Origin: JBBQVS01 sp964250765
GTDB taxonomy: Bacteria > Chloroflexota > Ktedonobacteria > Ktedonobacterales > Ktedonobacteraceae
NCBI GenBank assembly: GCA_964250765.1
Contig: CAXUHF010000012.1
Location: forward strand, 6,095 to 70,094
Length of the DNA stretch: 64,000 bases
Direction of reading: 5' to 3'
Under the pieces are notes generated by a model. The model saw nothing but the letters and a program-made list of their open reading frames with translations. It was not told the origin of the DNA and made no database searches. A program made the translations under genes and the position numbers. Positions within the stretch are counted from its first letter, which is position 1, and each line of letters starts with the position of its first letter. Shown here piece by piece: positions 25,357 to 34,403 of this stretch.

Positions 25357-26601
25357 ATGGGGGCAAAGATTTTTTCTCCGTATAGGAAGGCAAGTATTTC
25401 GGTATTTTGTCTTGCCCTACTATGTTGTTTATCTGCATGTGGAAGTCAGGTTGTAGGACCGGTAGCAGAGGGAATTGCACCAACACAAACAACACAAGTA
25501 CCGACTGCAACGGCAACGCATAGACCAAGTGTCGTTCCAGTTCAGCCTACCTCACAACCTAAGACAAAACCTACGGCGAAGCCAACAAAGAAGAGTACAA
25601 CACCTATTGTAACGCCAACACAAAAACCTCAACCTACTCCTGGTAACGGAAGTGGCGGCGGCAATGGTGGCAGTGGCGGCGGGAGTGGCGGCAACGGTAA
25701 TCCAAGTACTCCTGTTCTTGCTTTTTACTACACATGGTACACACCTACAACCTGGTGTAGCTGTCACATGTCCGATTTGCCCGCAACACAGTACAATTCG
25801 AGCGATGATGCAACGATTGACCGACAAGTAACAGAAGCGTCTAACGCAGGCATCACGGGTTTCATCAGTTCCTGGTGGGGTCCTGGTGATGTGACAGACA
25901 AAAATTTCTCCAAACTTTTGGCGCACTCCGCCGCGTTACAAAGCAGAACTGGTGCCGACTTTACCTCGACTATCTACTTTGAGAGCGATGCTCCTGCACT
26001 CAGTGGTACGACAAACATGGTGAATGCGCTCAACTACATGGTGGCACACTACAGCAATAATCCTCACTTTTTACATTGGCAAGGCAAACCAGTACTTTTC
26101 TTCTGGGATCCATTAGGTGGAGGAAGGACACTAGCACAATGGGCTTCTATCCGCAGTCAAGTTGATCCGAATAACTCAATGATCTGGTCTGCCGAAGGTG
26201 TTTCGATGTCGCTCCTCAGCGTTTTTGATGGTATACATCTTTTTAGTGGTGGCTATTGGGGTATACAACACGGCGATATGCCGACAGTCGATGAGGGCTT
26301 TCGCAGTCAAATTGACGCATATAATGCGACCAACCATACACACAAAATATGGGCAGCTGGTGTCATTCCTGGCTATGATGATACACGTATACCTGGACGT
26401 ACAGGTACGTATATTGTGCCACGCAATAATGGTGCTACCTATCAGCAAAGCTGGGCTAGTGCGCTCTCTAGTCAGCCCGACTGGGTGACTATTACCAGCT
26501 TTAACGAATGGTTTGAGGGAGCCATGATCGAGCCAAGCATAACCTATGGAAATCAGTATCTTATGCTCACGCAGCAGTACGCAAAGCAGTTGCATGGTTA
26601 A
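25357..26601 (+). CDS. GH99-like glycosidase lipoprotein
   Basis: A 414-residue exported lipoprotein: signal sequence with the lipobox LSAC (Cys near 28), then a Thr/Pro/Lys-rich linker and a Gly/Ser/Asn-rich segment to about residue 120, which would hold the enzyme away from the membrane. The domain from about 123 is GH99-like (endo-alpha-mannanase/mannosidase type): FYYTWYTP, ASNAGITGFISSWWGPGD, VLFFWDP, and the C-terminal SFNEWFEGAMIEPS that carries the family's glutamates. Divergent from the GH5 gene, suggesting joint use of a plant or fungal glycan. The exact substrate is open. Confidence 0.82.
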   Translation: MGAKIFSPYRKASISVFCLALLCCLSACGSQVVGPVAEGIAPTQTTQVPTATATHRPSVVPVQPTSQPKTKPTAKPTKKSTTPIVTPTQKPQPTPGNGSGGGNGGSGGGSGGNGNPSTPVLAFYYTWYTPTTWCSCHMSDLPATQYNSSDDATIDRQVTEASNAGITGFISSWWGPGDVTDKNFSKLLAHSAALQSRTGADFTSTIYFESDAPALSGTTNMVNALNYMVAHYSNNPHFLHWQGKPVLFFWDPLGGGRTLAQWASIRSQVDPNNSMIWSAEGVSMSLLSVFDGIHLFSGGYWGIQHGDMPTVDEGFRSQIDAYNATNHTHKIWAAGVIPGYDDTRIPGRTGTYIVPRNNGATYQQSWASALSSQPDWVTITSFNEWFEGAMIEPSITYGNQYLMLTQQYAKQLHG

Positions 26602-26780
26602 CACAGGAAGATGTAATTTTTTCTGTTTATTGGAACTATTAGAAACTCATAAGTTTTTCTTTACCCGCCAAATTATGTCTCTTTTTAGCCGTTCTATACG
26701 TGCTATCCTTAGTTAAAACAATGGATGCTGTTCTGACGAACAAGTCTAATACAGTTGATTTGAAAAAAAGGAGAACTATT

Positions 26781-27653
26781 TTGGCTATACAAACTTCTAT
26801 CGTAGCTGCGGCTTTTGAGAATGAGCGTGATGCAAGACGTGCGCTTGATGCATTGAAGCAAGCAGGCTTTGGCTATGACCAGGTTGGTGTTGCAACACAG
26901 GGGCAGAGCAATGTAAACCTGCTCAGCGATCTAACAGACCTTGGTGTCGCACGTGATTATGCTTCCTACTACGACCAAGAGTACAAGAATGGGCGCACAG
27001 TCGTCTCAGTCCGACCGGATGGACGCGATCAAGAGGCTCATGACATCCTTCATCAGTACAATGGTTATGACTACGAGCATCAGACAGGCTACAACCAACA
27101 GAGCAACTACGCTACAAACCAAACGGCAACAGCCGCCGCAGCAACAACAAATGTCGCAGCGAATCAGGGCTTAGTTTCTCAGCGTGCAGACGCAGACTAT
27201 GCACAGGATGAATTCCATCAGCCACGTTCACTGAGACTCCGCGAGGAGCGTCTCAACGTATCGAAGGAGCGTGTACAGGCTGGCGAGGTTGGCTTGCATA
27301 AGGAAGTAGTATCTGAGCAGCAAACCATTAACGTCCCTGTCACACATGAGGAAGTTGTCATCGAGCGTCATGCAGTTACCGATGGTCGAGTTGACAACAC
27401 ACCTATCGGCGAAGGCGAAGTCATCCGCGTTCCAGTCAGCGAAGAGCAGGTGAACGTTACTAAGAACACCGTCGTCACTGGCGAGGTTGCAATTGGCAAA
27501 CGTGCGGTTCAAGAGACACAGCAGGTAACAGACACTGTTCGTCATGAAGAGGCGCGTATCGACCAGCAGGGCAACGCCATTATTCACGGCGCAGAGAACG
27601 ACAATCTGCACACGGACTCAACTGACACAACAACGAACCGTGGTAACCTCTAG
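26781..27653 (+). CDS. Stress-response protein with YflT-like and DUF2382 (YsnF) domains
   Basis: About 290 residues. The N-terminal part (AAFENERDARRALDALKQAGFGYDQVGVAT) is the general-stress YflT-like domain; a Gln/Asn/Thr/Ala-rich linker follows; the C-terminal half (LRLREERLNVSKERVQAGEVGLHKEVVSEQQTINVPV and on) is the DUF2382 domain of YsnF, made of charged beta repeats. The frame opens at 26700, but a strong ribosome site AAAGGAG sits 8 bases before the TTG at 26781, which I take as start because the domain begins there. Role in stress is inferred from family members; mechanism unknown. Confidence 0.8.
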   Translation: MAIQTSIVAAAFENERDARRALDALKQAGFGYDQVGVATQGQSNVNLLSDLTDLGVARDYASYYDQEYKNGRTVVSVRPDGRDQEAHDILHQYNGYDYEHQTGYNQQSNYATNQTATAAAATTNVAANQGLVSQRADADYAQDEFHQPRSLRLREERLNVSKERVQAGEVGLHKEVVSEQQTINVPVTHEEVVIERHAVTDGRVDNTPIGEGEVIRVPVSEEQVNVTKNTVVTGEVAIGKRAVQETQQVTDTVRHEEARIDQQGNAIIHGAENDNLHTDSTDTTTNRGNL

Positions 27654-27684
27654 CTTTATAGAGTTTTCTCTATAAAGAGGACAA

Positions 27685-27750
27685 ATACAAAAACGTCTCC
27701 GGCATCTATTTACTACTTTATGTGAATAGGTGCCGGAGACGTTTTTGTAT
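27685..27750. terminator. Bidirectional terminator
   Basis: Arms ATACAAAAACGTCTCCGGCA... and its near-perfect complement around a 14-base loop, with A and T runs on the outer sides, between two convergent genes. Confidence 0.8.
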
Positions 27751-27752
27751 GA

Positions 27753-28283
27753 TTAAGTGTTCTTTACACTCCACAGTGGATAAGAAACGTGTGCCAGGCG
27801 ATGAATAAGTATAGTTAGCAGTGTAATCAGTACAATAGCGAGCATAAGAATGCCAAGTTGTAGCGGCTTTGTTAGGATGCCGAGCGAAATAATGAGTGTT
27901 GTCGCTCCTGCGGGTGGATGTGAGGCATGCAATAAAATCATTAAGCCACCCGTTATCCCAAGTGAAAGAGCCGCTGCAATAACTCTAGGCCACGACACAC
28001 CGACACTCACCGTGGGACCAGCATTCGTCAGACCTGTTATAACAAGACTTAAGTAGCCCGCAAGTACACCAATCGCATGTCCAATGATCGTATTACGTGG
28101 AGAAGCTGCGGGCGCGTTCGGTGTTGAAAAAAAGAGAAATGCAGTAGGGCCAAGTGATGGAAAGACAAAGGGTGAGTGCGTAAATAGTGCTACAATTGCC
28201 ATAATCGCAATACTTATAGCACAGCCAAAAAAGTTGAAGAGTGCGCGTTGTGGTGTCGATTGCTTTGCGAGATCATTTTTCAT
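27753..28283 (-). CDS. HPP family integral membrane protein
   Basis: A 176-residue protein with about four to five membrane helices and the family signature HASHPPAGATTLIIS (near residue 120), plus FPSLGPTAFLFFSTPNAPAASPRNTIIGH earlier. HPP proteins in cyanobacteria and plants have been linked to nitrite transport into plastids or cells; here the nearest candidate partner is the nitrate-reductase-like molybdopterin enzyme 0.6 kb upstream on the same strand, which makes a nitrogen-oxide role attractive but unproven. The ATG at 28283 is preferred over the frame's opening at 28349 because the latter reads into a hairpin repeat. Confidence 0.78.
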   Translation of the reverse strand: MKNDLAKQSTPQRALFNFFGCAISIAIMAIVALFTHSPFVFPSLGPTAFLFFSTPNAPAASPRNTIIGHAIGVLAGYLSLVITGLTNAGPTVSVGVSWPRVIAAALSLGITGGLMILLHASHPPAGATTLIISLGILTKPLQLGILMLAIVLITLLTILIHRLAHVSYPLWSVKNT

Positions 28284-28305
28284 AATTTTCTTTCTTAGCA
28301 GGATC

Positions 28306-28426
28306 AGTGTTAGAGGGAGTGTTGGGGGGTTTTTAAAGAAAACAAACACAAAAAAAAAATTTTTNNNNNNNNNNGTGTTTTCGGGTTTGGTGGGGTTTAT
28401 TACCCCCCAACACTCCCTCTAACACT
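28306..28426. repeat. Long inverted repeat with scaffold gap
   Basis: Arms of 25 bases (AGTGTTAGAGGGAGTGTTGG / CCAACACTCCCTCTAACACT plus five Gs or Cs) flank an A-rich then T-rich centre holding the 10-N gap (28365-28374). It ends five bases from the stop codon of the gene at 28431 and probably terminates that transcript. Confidence 0.7.
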
Positions 28427-28430
28427 ATTT

Positions 28431-28889
28431 TTATTCCGCTACAATTAGAGTTTGCGGTGCCGATTGTTTGATACGGGTCAAGAGGAAGGCAAGCTGACGC
28501 TGTGTTTCCTTATCAGAAGCAAGACAGACTTGCTCTAATTGAGCATCACGTAAGCCCTTCGCCGCTTGATCGAGTACAATCCAGCATAGGTGTACCTCGT
28601 TTGCAAGTAACCAAAGATCGTGTAGATCGCGTAGAAGTGCAAGGCTTCCTGTGCGTGTACCCTCGAATAGAGCTTGGTGAAGTCGTTCTGGCTCGTCGCT
28701 CTTCTGCTCGTTATACTTGTCAATCAATGGTTTCAGCTTTTCAACATGTTGCCGAGACCAGGAGGCTTGCAAGTGACACACACCACCGATATCTGGCTCG
28801 TCCTGGTGATGCTCCGCTACTGTAAGGAAAGCATCAGCGAGCTGTTCCTCACTAGCTTGCACGAGACCTAAATAATTCCCAACATGCAT
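28431..28889 (-). CDS. Helical protein translationally coupled to the molybdopterin oxidoreductase
   Basis: 152 residues starting MHVGNYLGLVQASEEQLADAF, one base after the stop codon of the oxidoreductase (GTGTAGTATG). I do not recognise the family. The sequence is almost entirely helical, with several conserved-looking His, Glu and Asp residues (FLTVAEHHQDEPDIGGVCHL, RQHVEKLKPLI, LRDLHDLWLLANEVHLCW) that could form a four-helix bundle with a metal site, similar in flavour to ferritin-like or haem-binding proteins. The coupling suggests a dedicated partner or maturation factor. Confidence 0.65.
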   Translation of the reverse strand: MHVGNYLGLVQASEEQLADAFLTVAEHHQDEPDIGGVCHLQASWSRQHVEKLKPLIDKYNEQKSDEPERLHQALFEGTRTGSLALLRDLHDLWLLANEVHLCWIVLDQAAKGLRDAQLEQVCLASDKETQRQLAFLLTRIKQSAPQTLIVAE

Positions 28890-28890
28890 A

Positions 28891-31299
28891 CTACACCTCC
28901 TGCATCGTCTGCGCGCTCGCCGTCTCGACCATTCTTTTAATCGCGCCGTCTGACTTATCAAGAAACTCTTCTACCGTATAGCCTTTAGTAGCAGGAGGTT
29001 GATTTGCCACTTTTTGAATATGCACGGCAGCGTATTTGAAGTATGGTTCCTTGCTTACTGGGTCCCAACCAGTAAGAGTCAATTCGTTCGCGGCACGTGG
29101 ACGGCTCTCAGGATTGTCCCAATGCCCATAGTGGAATGGCACAAACACCAGCCCTGGCTCAATATCGCCGATACGCGCAGGTTCGATGATGCTTCCGCGT
29201 CGTGACTTGACCTCAATCATATCGCCGTCGGAGATACCGTACTTCGCGGCATCCTCCACTGAAATCTGTACAAAAGCATCTGGTGCTGCGTTACGCAGTT
29301 CTTTTGAACGTCCCGTTTTCGTCCTTGTATGAAAATGATAGACAAGACGGCCTGTTGTATACCACAACGGATATTCTTCATCAGGTACTTCGCTTGGCGT
29401 GCGATACACGGCTGGTTTGATAAGGGCGCGACCAGCAGGATTGTGAGCGCGGTACTCTTCTGGCGTTGTTGACGCACCTGTGTCGAAATCTTGTCCATAG
29501 GTTTCGCAATAATCTACATCGGTATTGAACACGAAATCGGTGTACAGGTGTGGCGTACCATTAGGATATTTCTCATTACAAGGCCAGGAGATACCAGAGC
29601 CACCCGTGAGCTTTGCGTAGCTCAATCCTGTATAATCACATGGCCTACCACGAGAACACTCTTTCCAGCCCTCGAATGCCTCCTCTGGCGTACTCCACTT
29701 AATTAGTGATGCACCATCTTTATCACGAAAATCCATGCGTTTAGCATAATCGAGGAAGATGTCAAAGTCTGAACGCGCCTCTCCTGGTGGATCAATTGCT
29801 TTGTGCGAAATATGCACGGTTCGTCCAGCATTCGTGAAGCAACCGGTCTTTTCTCCCCAAATTGCTGCGGGAAGTACAACGTCAGCGAACTCGGTCGTTT
29901 CAGTCAGGAAGGCATCCTGCACAATCACAAACAACCCTTCCTTTTTCAAGGTTTCACGAATACGGTGAATGTTCGGCATGGAGACCATAGGATTTGTGCC
30001 CATAATCCACAGCATCTTAATAGAACCTTGTTCCGCATAGCGAAAGATTTGCATTGCGTGCGTGGGTGGACTCCAATGAGGAATGATATTGACATCAACA
30101 TTCCAGAGACGTGCTAGTTCTTCGACATGTTTAGGATTCCCCCAATTACGGAAGCCTGGCAGGTCGCCATCAGCACCGCTCTCACGTGTATTCTGTGCTG
30201 TTGGTTGCCCGTTCATCTGCAAAACGCCACAGCCTGATTTCGCAACCAGTCCACGCACAATATGAATGTTGTTCACCTGCACAGCAGCAGCAGTTCCCTG
30301 GTTGGAATGATACACACCCTGCAACACGGTTGATACAAGCGTACGAGTTGTGCCAAGAATAGCCGCTGCCTCTCGTAGTTTCTCGATAGGAACATTCGTT
30401 ACTTCCTGCGTCCACTCAGGCGTGCAGGACTCAACCGCTTCTTGTAAGCTCTCGAAGCCTACAGTATGCTCTTGAATGAACTGATGGTCGAGTTGTCCTT
30501 CTTTGAGAATGAGATGTAATAGACCGTTCAGGAGTGCGACGTTAGTACCGAGACGTGGCGCAAGATGCACATCAGCTTCTTTAGCCGTCGCGGTAACACG
30601 CGGGTCCACCACAATCAGCTTCGGACGCTTTGGTCCATGCAAACGGTCAAGCACACGCATCCAAAGAACAGTTTGCTGCGAGGCGATATTGTGCCCAAAA
30701 TGCATAATAGTATCAGTTGTGTCGAGATCGGTATATGAACCTACCTGACCATCCGAGCCAAACGACTCTTTCATGGCAGCCGCAGAAGTTGCGGTACAGA
30801 GACGCGTGTTACCGTCCATATGCGGTGTACCAAGGCCACCCTTGCCAATAATACCTAACGTGTAATATTCTTCATGAAAAAGCTGACCACTTCCATAGAA
30901 GCCAATCGCGCTGCTTGTATGTTGCGCAACAATATCTTTTGTGCGCTCCACAATCAAGTTCATCGCTTCATCCCAGGTTGCGCGTTCAAGTTGCCCGTTA
31001 CGCCGAATCATAGGGTAGGCCAAACGGTCTTTACTCGCATTTGCGACCCAACCATGCATTCCTTTGGGGCCGAGGCGTCCTCGGTTTGATGCATCTATGC
31101 CACGCCCACGCACACCAACGATTTTTCCATCCTTCACACCAATATCTATGCCACAACCGTTTGAGCAAAGCACACACGCTGATTGAACCCATGTTTCTGG
31201 TTCCTCAACGGTGTACTGGTCTACTCTTTCGGGCCAGTCGCCAACATAGGGGGTGCGTTCTCCCCAAACATCTGTGATACTTTCACGCGTCTTATACAT
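28891..31299 (-). CDS. Molybdopterin oxidoreductase (assimilatory nitrate reductase / formate dehydrogenase-like)
   Basis: About 802 residues of the DMSO reductase superfamily. The N-terminal 4Fe-4S domain has CVLCSNGCGIDIGVKDGKI, but the usual fourth cysteine (N-x-G-x-L-C-x-K-G) is Gly in NRGRLGPKGMHGW. The likely Mo ligand is the Cys in GNTRLCTATSAAAMKESFG. Later parts match nitrate reductase/formate dehydrogenase enzymes: NIHIVRGLVAKSGCGVLQMNGQPTAQNTRE, FLTETTEFADVVLPAAIWGEKTGCFTNAGR, and the C-terminal MopB domain from about 670. Starts are ambiguous (GTG 31332, ATG 31317, ATG 31299); the last follows AAGAAAAAG and is used here. Substrate is probably nitrate, but not proven. Confidence 0.82.
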   Translation of the reverse strand: MYKTRESITDVWGERTPYVGDWPERVDQYTVEEPETWVQSACVLCSNGCGIDIGVKDGKIVGVRGRGIDASNRGRLGPKGMHGWVANASKDRLAYPMIRRNGQLERATWDEAMNLIVERTKDIVAQHTSSAIGFYGSGQLFHEEYYTLGIIGKGGLGTPHMDGNTRLCTATSAAAMKESFGSDGQVGSYTDLDTTDTIMHFGHNIASQQTVLWMRVLDRLHGPKRPKLIVVDPRVTATAKEADVHLAPRLGTNVALLNGLLHLILKEGQLDHQFIQEHTVGFESLQEAVESCTPEWTQEVTNVPIEKLREAAAILGTTRTLVSTVLQGVYHSNQGTAAAVQVNNIHIVRGLVAKSGCGVLQMNGQPTAQNTRESGADGDLPGFRNWGNPKHVEELARLWNVDVNIIPHWSPPTHAMQIFRYAEQGSIKMLWIMGTNPMVSMPNIHRIRETLKKEGLFVIVQDAFLTETTEFADVVLPAAIWGEKTGCFTNAGRTVHISHKAIDPPGEARSDFDIFLDYAKRMDFRDKDGASLIKWSTPEEAFEGWKECSRGRPCDYTGLSYAKLTGGSGISWPCNEKYPNGTPHLYTDFVFNTDVDYCETYGQDFDTGASTTPEEYRAHNPAGRALIKPAVYRTPSEVPDEEYPLWYTTGRLVYHFHTRTKTGRSKELRNAAPDAFVQISVEDAAKYGISDGDMIEVKSRRGSIIEPARIGDIEPGLVFVPFHYGHWDNPESRPRAANELTLTGWDPVSKEPYFKYAAVHIQKVANQPPATKGYTVEEFLDKSDGAIKRMVETASAQTMQEV

Positions 31300-31450
31300 C
31301 GTCTTTTTCTTTCTCATACAAGGAATAAACACTTGTGCAGCAAGTGAAAGACAAACGCCTTCTCAAAAAGGCACGATTTCTATATAAGAATAGTTACAGT
31401 GTCAACGGATAGTTATAGTGTTAACAGACACCCACGAGAGGCTACCCTAC

Positions 31451-31479
31451 TTGACATATGTACTATAGAATGGTACGAT
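31451..31479 (+). promoter_or_regulatory. Promoter of the ABC-F gene and its leader
   Basis: TTGACA (31451-31456), 17-base spacer, TACGAT (31474-31479). The transcript would begin near 31487, giving a leader of about 390 nt. Outside this promoter and the leader peptide the 547-base gap 31333-31879 holds no gene I can support. Confidence 0.75.
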
Positions 31480-31525
31480 TTATATGGATTTATATACTAT
31501 ATAAAGAGCAGGGATGAGATAAAAA

Positions 31526-31567
31526 ATGAAACGGGCATTTCCGTTAGCAGTCTATGCAGCCGCATGA
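31526..31567 (+). CDS. Putative 13-residue leader peptide upstream of the ABC-F gene
   Basis: ATG at 31526 opens MKRAFPLAVYAAA and a TGA at 31565-31567. It starts about 40 bases after the expected transcription start, with AGGGATGAG a little far upstream as a ribosome site. It is followed immediately by a hairpin (CAACTCC-gcc-GGAGcTTG). Short leader peptides followed by RNA structure are the usual antibiotic-sensing switch for ABC-F resistance genes, which makes this more than a chance frame, but conservation is needed. Confidence 0.4.
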   Translation: MKRAFPLAVYAAA

Positions 31568-31879
31568 GCAACTCCGCCGGAGCTTGTGTGGCAGGAAGTA
31601 GTGGCACCATACGATGCAAGGTATCACTTGAACGACGAGTGAACCTTATCCAATGTCGGCTTTAGCATCTTCTGTGTTCCCCATCCTCCTTTGTTTGACT
31701 CTCCATTCTCATGGTGTGTGTCGCCAAACTCAAACACTCTTCCAAGTGTATTATGTTGTGTGCAACACCGTGTGCTTTCCATCACATCCATGCGCGGGAG
31801 TGCTCAGGCAGTTCCGCACAATTCTTTATGCTATTCGTCAACTCATTTTAAAAAGCACACGTAAAGGGATTTATTCTGC

Positions 31880-33487
31880 ATGTTACAAGTCAATCGCATA
31901 CGGCTCTCGTATGGGCCGCGTCTTATACTCGACAATATATCATTTACCGTCGCGCCAGGGGAAAAGGCCGGTCTGATCGGTGTCAACGGCGCAGGCAAAA
32001 GTTCGCTACTCAAAATCGTCGCGGGCGTTCAAGAGTCTGATGGTGGTAACGTTTCGCGTCCACGAACGTATGGCTACCTCTCGCAGGATGTCGCGCATGA
32101 GGCACCCGTTACAGAGGGTAGTACCGTTCGTGACTTCATCTTCACCAGTACAGGGCTTGACAAGGCACTGGCAGACTATGAAATGCTTTCAGTAAAAATC
32201 TCTGAGGCACAAAACGGCAACCTGCCAACTCTACTCGAACGCTTCTCAGAAGCACAAGAAGCCCTTGATACACTTGGGTATTATGATGCCGATGCACGCA
32301 TTGAACAGCTTATCGCTGGTTTGAATATTGGTGGTGTCACTCTTGACCGCCATGTCTCCACGCTCAGTGGTGGACAAAAGACAAAGCTTGCCCTTGTACG
32401 CTTGCTCTTTCAGGCACCAGACTTGCTTCTCCTTGACGAGCCGACAAACTTTCTGGATGTTGAGGCTACGAGTTGGCTCATGGACTTTCTTGATACCTAT
32501 AGTGGTGCACTGCTCATTATCTCGCACGACCTGGACCTGCTTGATCGCAGTATCAACAAAGTGCTACGCTTGAACGAGTTCACGCACAAACTAGAGGAGT
32601 ATCGCGGTACCTACTCGAACTACCTTACTGCAACAGGCGATGCACTCGCGTTGATGGAGCGCACGAAGGCACAGCAAGACCGTGAGATTGCGCGTCTACG
32701 TAAAACGTCGGAAAAGCTACGTGGCTTTGGTGCGACACGTGTCAGTCAGCGTATCGCTATGGACAAACGCGTCGCGGTACTTGAAGCCAGCCAGCCTAAC
32801 CTACCGCAGACAAGCCGCAAAATGAAAATTGATTTTCCGATACGTATGCCCAGTAGTCATCTCGTAGTGCGTGCCGACCACCTGCATAAACGCTATGACA
32901 CAAAGGTCATTCTGGAGGATATTAACTTCCAGATCGAGCGTGGACAACGCCTCGTTATTGTGGGACTCAACGGTGCAGGTAAAACGACGCTGCTACGTAC
33001 CATGCTTGGCTACACGCCACTCAACGATGGTACAGTAACAATGGGAGACCGTGTACGCATAGGCTACTACGCACAGGAGAACGAGGGACTGGACTACGAT
33101 AACATGGTACTTGATGAGGCAACAGACGTTTTGCCGGAGGACAGCAAGCGAGTCCGTGGTGTCCTGGGCCGTTTCCTATTCAATGGTGACCGTGTGTATC
33201 AGAAAATCGGAACACTCAGCGGTGGCGAAAAAACACGACTCGCGCTAGCAAAGATGGTACTTGATGGTCCCAACCTCTTGGTGCTAGACGAACCTACAAC
33301 AAACCTCGATGCGATGTCGCGCAACATCATCGGTGAGGCTTTAGGAAGCTACAACGGCACCATTATTGCTGTAACTCACGATGTCGAGTTCGTCAAAAAT
33401 CTTAAACCGAATACGCTTCTCATGATGCCCGAAGGCAGAACTTTACCTTACGATGAGAAGTATGACTCAATGCTGGAACGTGCATAA
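31880..33487 (+). CDS. ABC-F family ATPase (ribosome protection or translation factor)
   Basis: A 535-residue protein with two ATP-binding cassettes and no membrane part. Cassette 1: Walker A GVNGAGKSS near 35, LSGGQKTKLALVRLL, DEPTNFLD. Linker near 240-310 is Arg/Lys-rich with the ABC-F type KAQQDREIARLRKTSEKLRGFG and ends before IDFPIRMPSS. Cassette 2: GLNGAGKTT, LSGGEKTRLALAKMVL, DEPTTNLD. This architecture acts on the ribosome, either as a translation factor (Uup/EttA) or as antibiotic protection (Lsa/Vga/Msr). The long leader with a small open frame favours the second. AAAGGGAT precedes the ATG. Confidence 0.88.
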   Translation: MLQVNRIRLSYGPRLILDNISFTVAPGEKAGLIGVNGAGKSSLLKIVAGVQESDGGNVSRPRTYGYLSQDVAHEAPVTEGSTVRDFIFTSTGLDKALADYEMLSVKISEAQNGNLPTLLERFSEAQEALDTLGYYDADARIEQLIAGLNIGGVTLDRHVSTLSGGQKTKLALVRLLFQAPDLLLLDEPTNFLDVEATSWLMDFLDTYSGALLIISHDLDLLDRSINKVLRLNEFTHKLEEYRGTYSNYLTATGDALALMERTKAQQDREIARLRKTSEKLRGFGATRVSQRIAMDKRVAVLEASQPNLPQTSRKMKIDFPIRMPSSHLVVRADHLHKRYDTKVILEDINFQIERGQRLVIVGLNGAGKTTLLRTMLGYTPLNDGTVTMGDRVRIGYYAQENEGLDYDNMVLDEATDVLPEDSKRVRGVLGRFLFNGDRVYQKIGTLSGGEKTRLALAKMVLDGPNLLVLDEPTTNLDAMSRNIIGEALGSYNGTIIAVTHDVEFVKNLKPNTLLMMPEGRTLPYDEKYDSMLERA

Positions 33488-33513
33488 TCCTGGTAAAAAA
33501 CGTGGGTAAGCTA

Positions 33514-33616
33514 CATGACAGGGGCAGAGCACCTGTCACTACTATACTTCACACCACTACGTGGCTTGTCGCGCCACGCGGTGTATAGTAGTGACAGGTG
33601 CTCTGCCCCTGTCATG
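33514..33616. terminator. Large bidirectional hairpin between ABC-F and gtrA-like genes
   Basis: Perfect 34-base arms (start CATGACAGGGGCAGAGCACC) around a 35-base centre that contains a further small stem (CCACTACGTGG / CCACGCGG). It separates convergent genes. Confidence 0.7.
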
Positions 33617-33644
33617 CTACCAAGCAGCCTTTCTCATAAAAATC

Positions 33645-34259
33645 CTACGCCTTTACATGACGGTAGGTGAAAAGGTGATGGAAAGCGAAGTTGTAGAAAA
33701 GAACGAGAATGAGAGCCACTGCTTGCGCGATGATTGCAGGGAAATGAGCAAAAGTGCTAAAGCCAAATTCGATAAGAAATGTAAGAATAGTCCCACCGAT
33801 AGAGGTTACTTGAAAACGTGCACAGCGTGCAAGCCAGGAACGACTTCGACCAGGTAAATAGCGAAAAGTAAAGTGGTCATTTAGAGCGAAATTTGTCATA
33901 ATTGAGATTTCAGCAGCAAGCGCAGACGCAATAATGTTAGGAAGTACCGAACCAACACTAGCAGGGAAACGAAGAATATGATAAAAAGCGACATAAAAAA
34001 CCACAAGGTTTACTACCGCCGCAAAGCCACCAATGACAACAAACGTAGAAAAACGTTGTAACAAGCCTGCCCGACCATGTGTGAGGATATCAACACGATC
34101 CAGCAAAGAATTCACGACTCCCCAAGGAGTAGAACGATAGCTTTGTGGCTTAGCGAAAGGGGTTGCAGGAATAGGCTCTTGCAGAATTTGTTCCCGTGCA
34201 AGCTCATCAACTGACTCAACAAAATCAAGATTATCGTTTTGCGTTAAAAGACGTTCCAT
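33645..34259 (-). CDS. GtrA-like membrane protein
   Basis: 204 residues: a hydrophilic N-terminal tail of about 65 residues, then four membrane helices forming a GtrA domain (FSTFVVIGGFAAVVNLVVFYVAF, ISIMTNFALNDHFTFRY, FQVTSIGGTILTFLIEFGF, VALILVLFYNFAFHHLFTY). GtrA proteins help move undecaprenyl-linked sugars across the membrane for surface polysaccharide modification, or act with glycosyltransferases; none is adjacent. The long charged tail is unusual for GtrA and may bind a partner. Confidence 0.85.
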   Translation of the reverse strand: MERLLTQNDNLDFVESVDELAREQILQEPIPATPFAKPQSYRSTPWGVVNSLLDRVDILTHGRAGLLQRFSTFVVIGGFAAVVNLVVFYVAFYHILRFPASVGSVLPNIIASALAAEISIMTNFALNDHFTFRYLPGRSRSWLARCARFQVTSIGGTILTFLIEFGFSTFAHFPAIIAQAVALILVLFYNFAFHHLFTYRHVKA

Positions 34260-34403
34260 AAACTATATATACTCCAAGCCTAAGCAAACATACGCCGTAT
34301 AGATATTCAAGACGGTTCCAGCAAAGCCAAAGTAACACGTTAACCATGTTATAATGATAGAACGAGCTAGTATACAAAAGAATGCTCAAGGTAGGACTTC
34401 TAG

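Noticed and set aside
31560..31640. T-box-like string AGTAGTGGCACCATACG in the ABC-F leader
   Set aside because: It resembles GGTGGYACCRCG but has two extra bases, and no stem I, specifier loop or terminator with a T run is found around it.
31653..31976. 107-codon open frame overlapping the start of the ABC-F gene
   Set aside because: Its composition is not protein-like, it has no ribosome site, and it overlaps the clear ABC-F start in another frame.
31880..33487. ABC transporter ATPase for an efflux system
   Set aside because: Two fused cassettes with a charged linker and no membrane partner define ABC-F, which is not a transporter.
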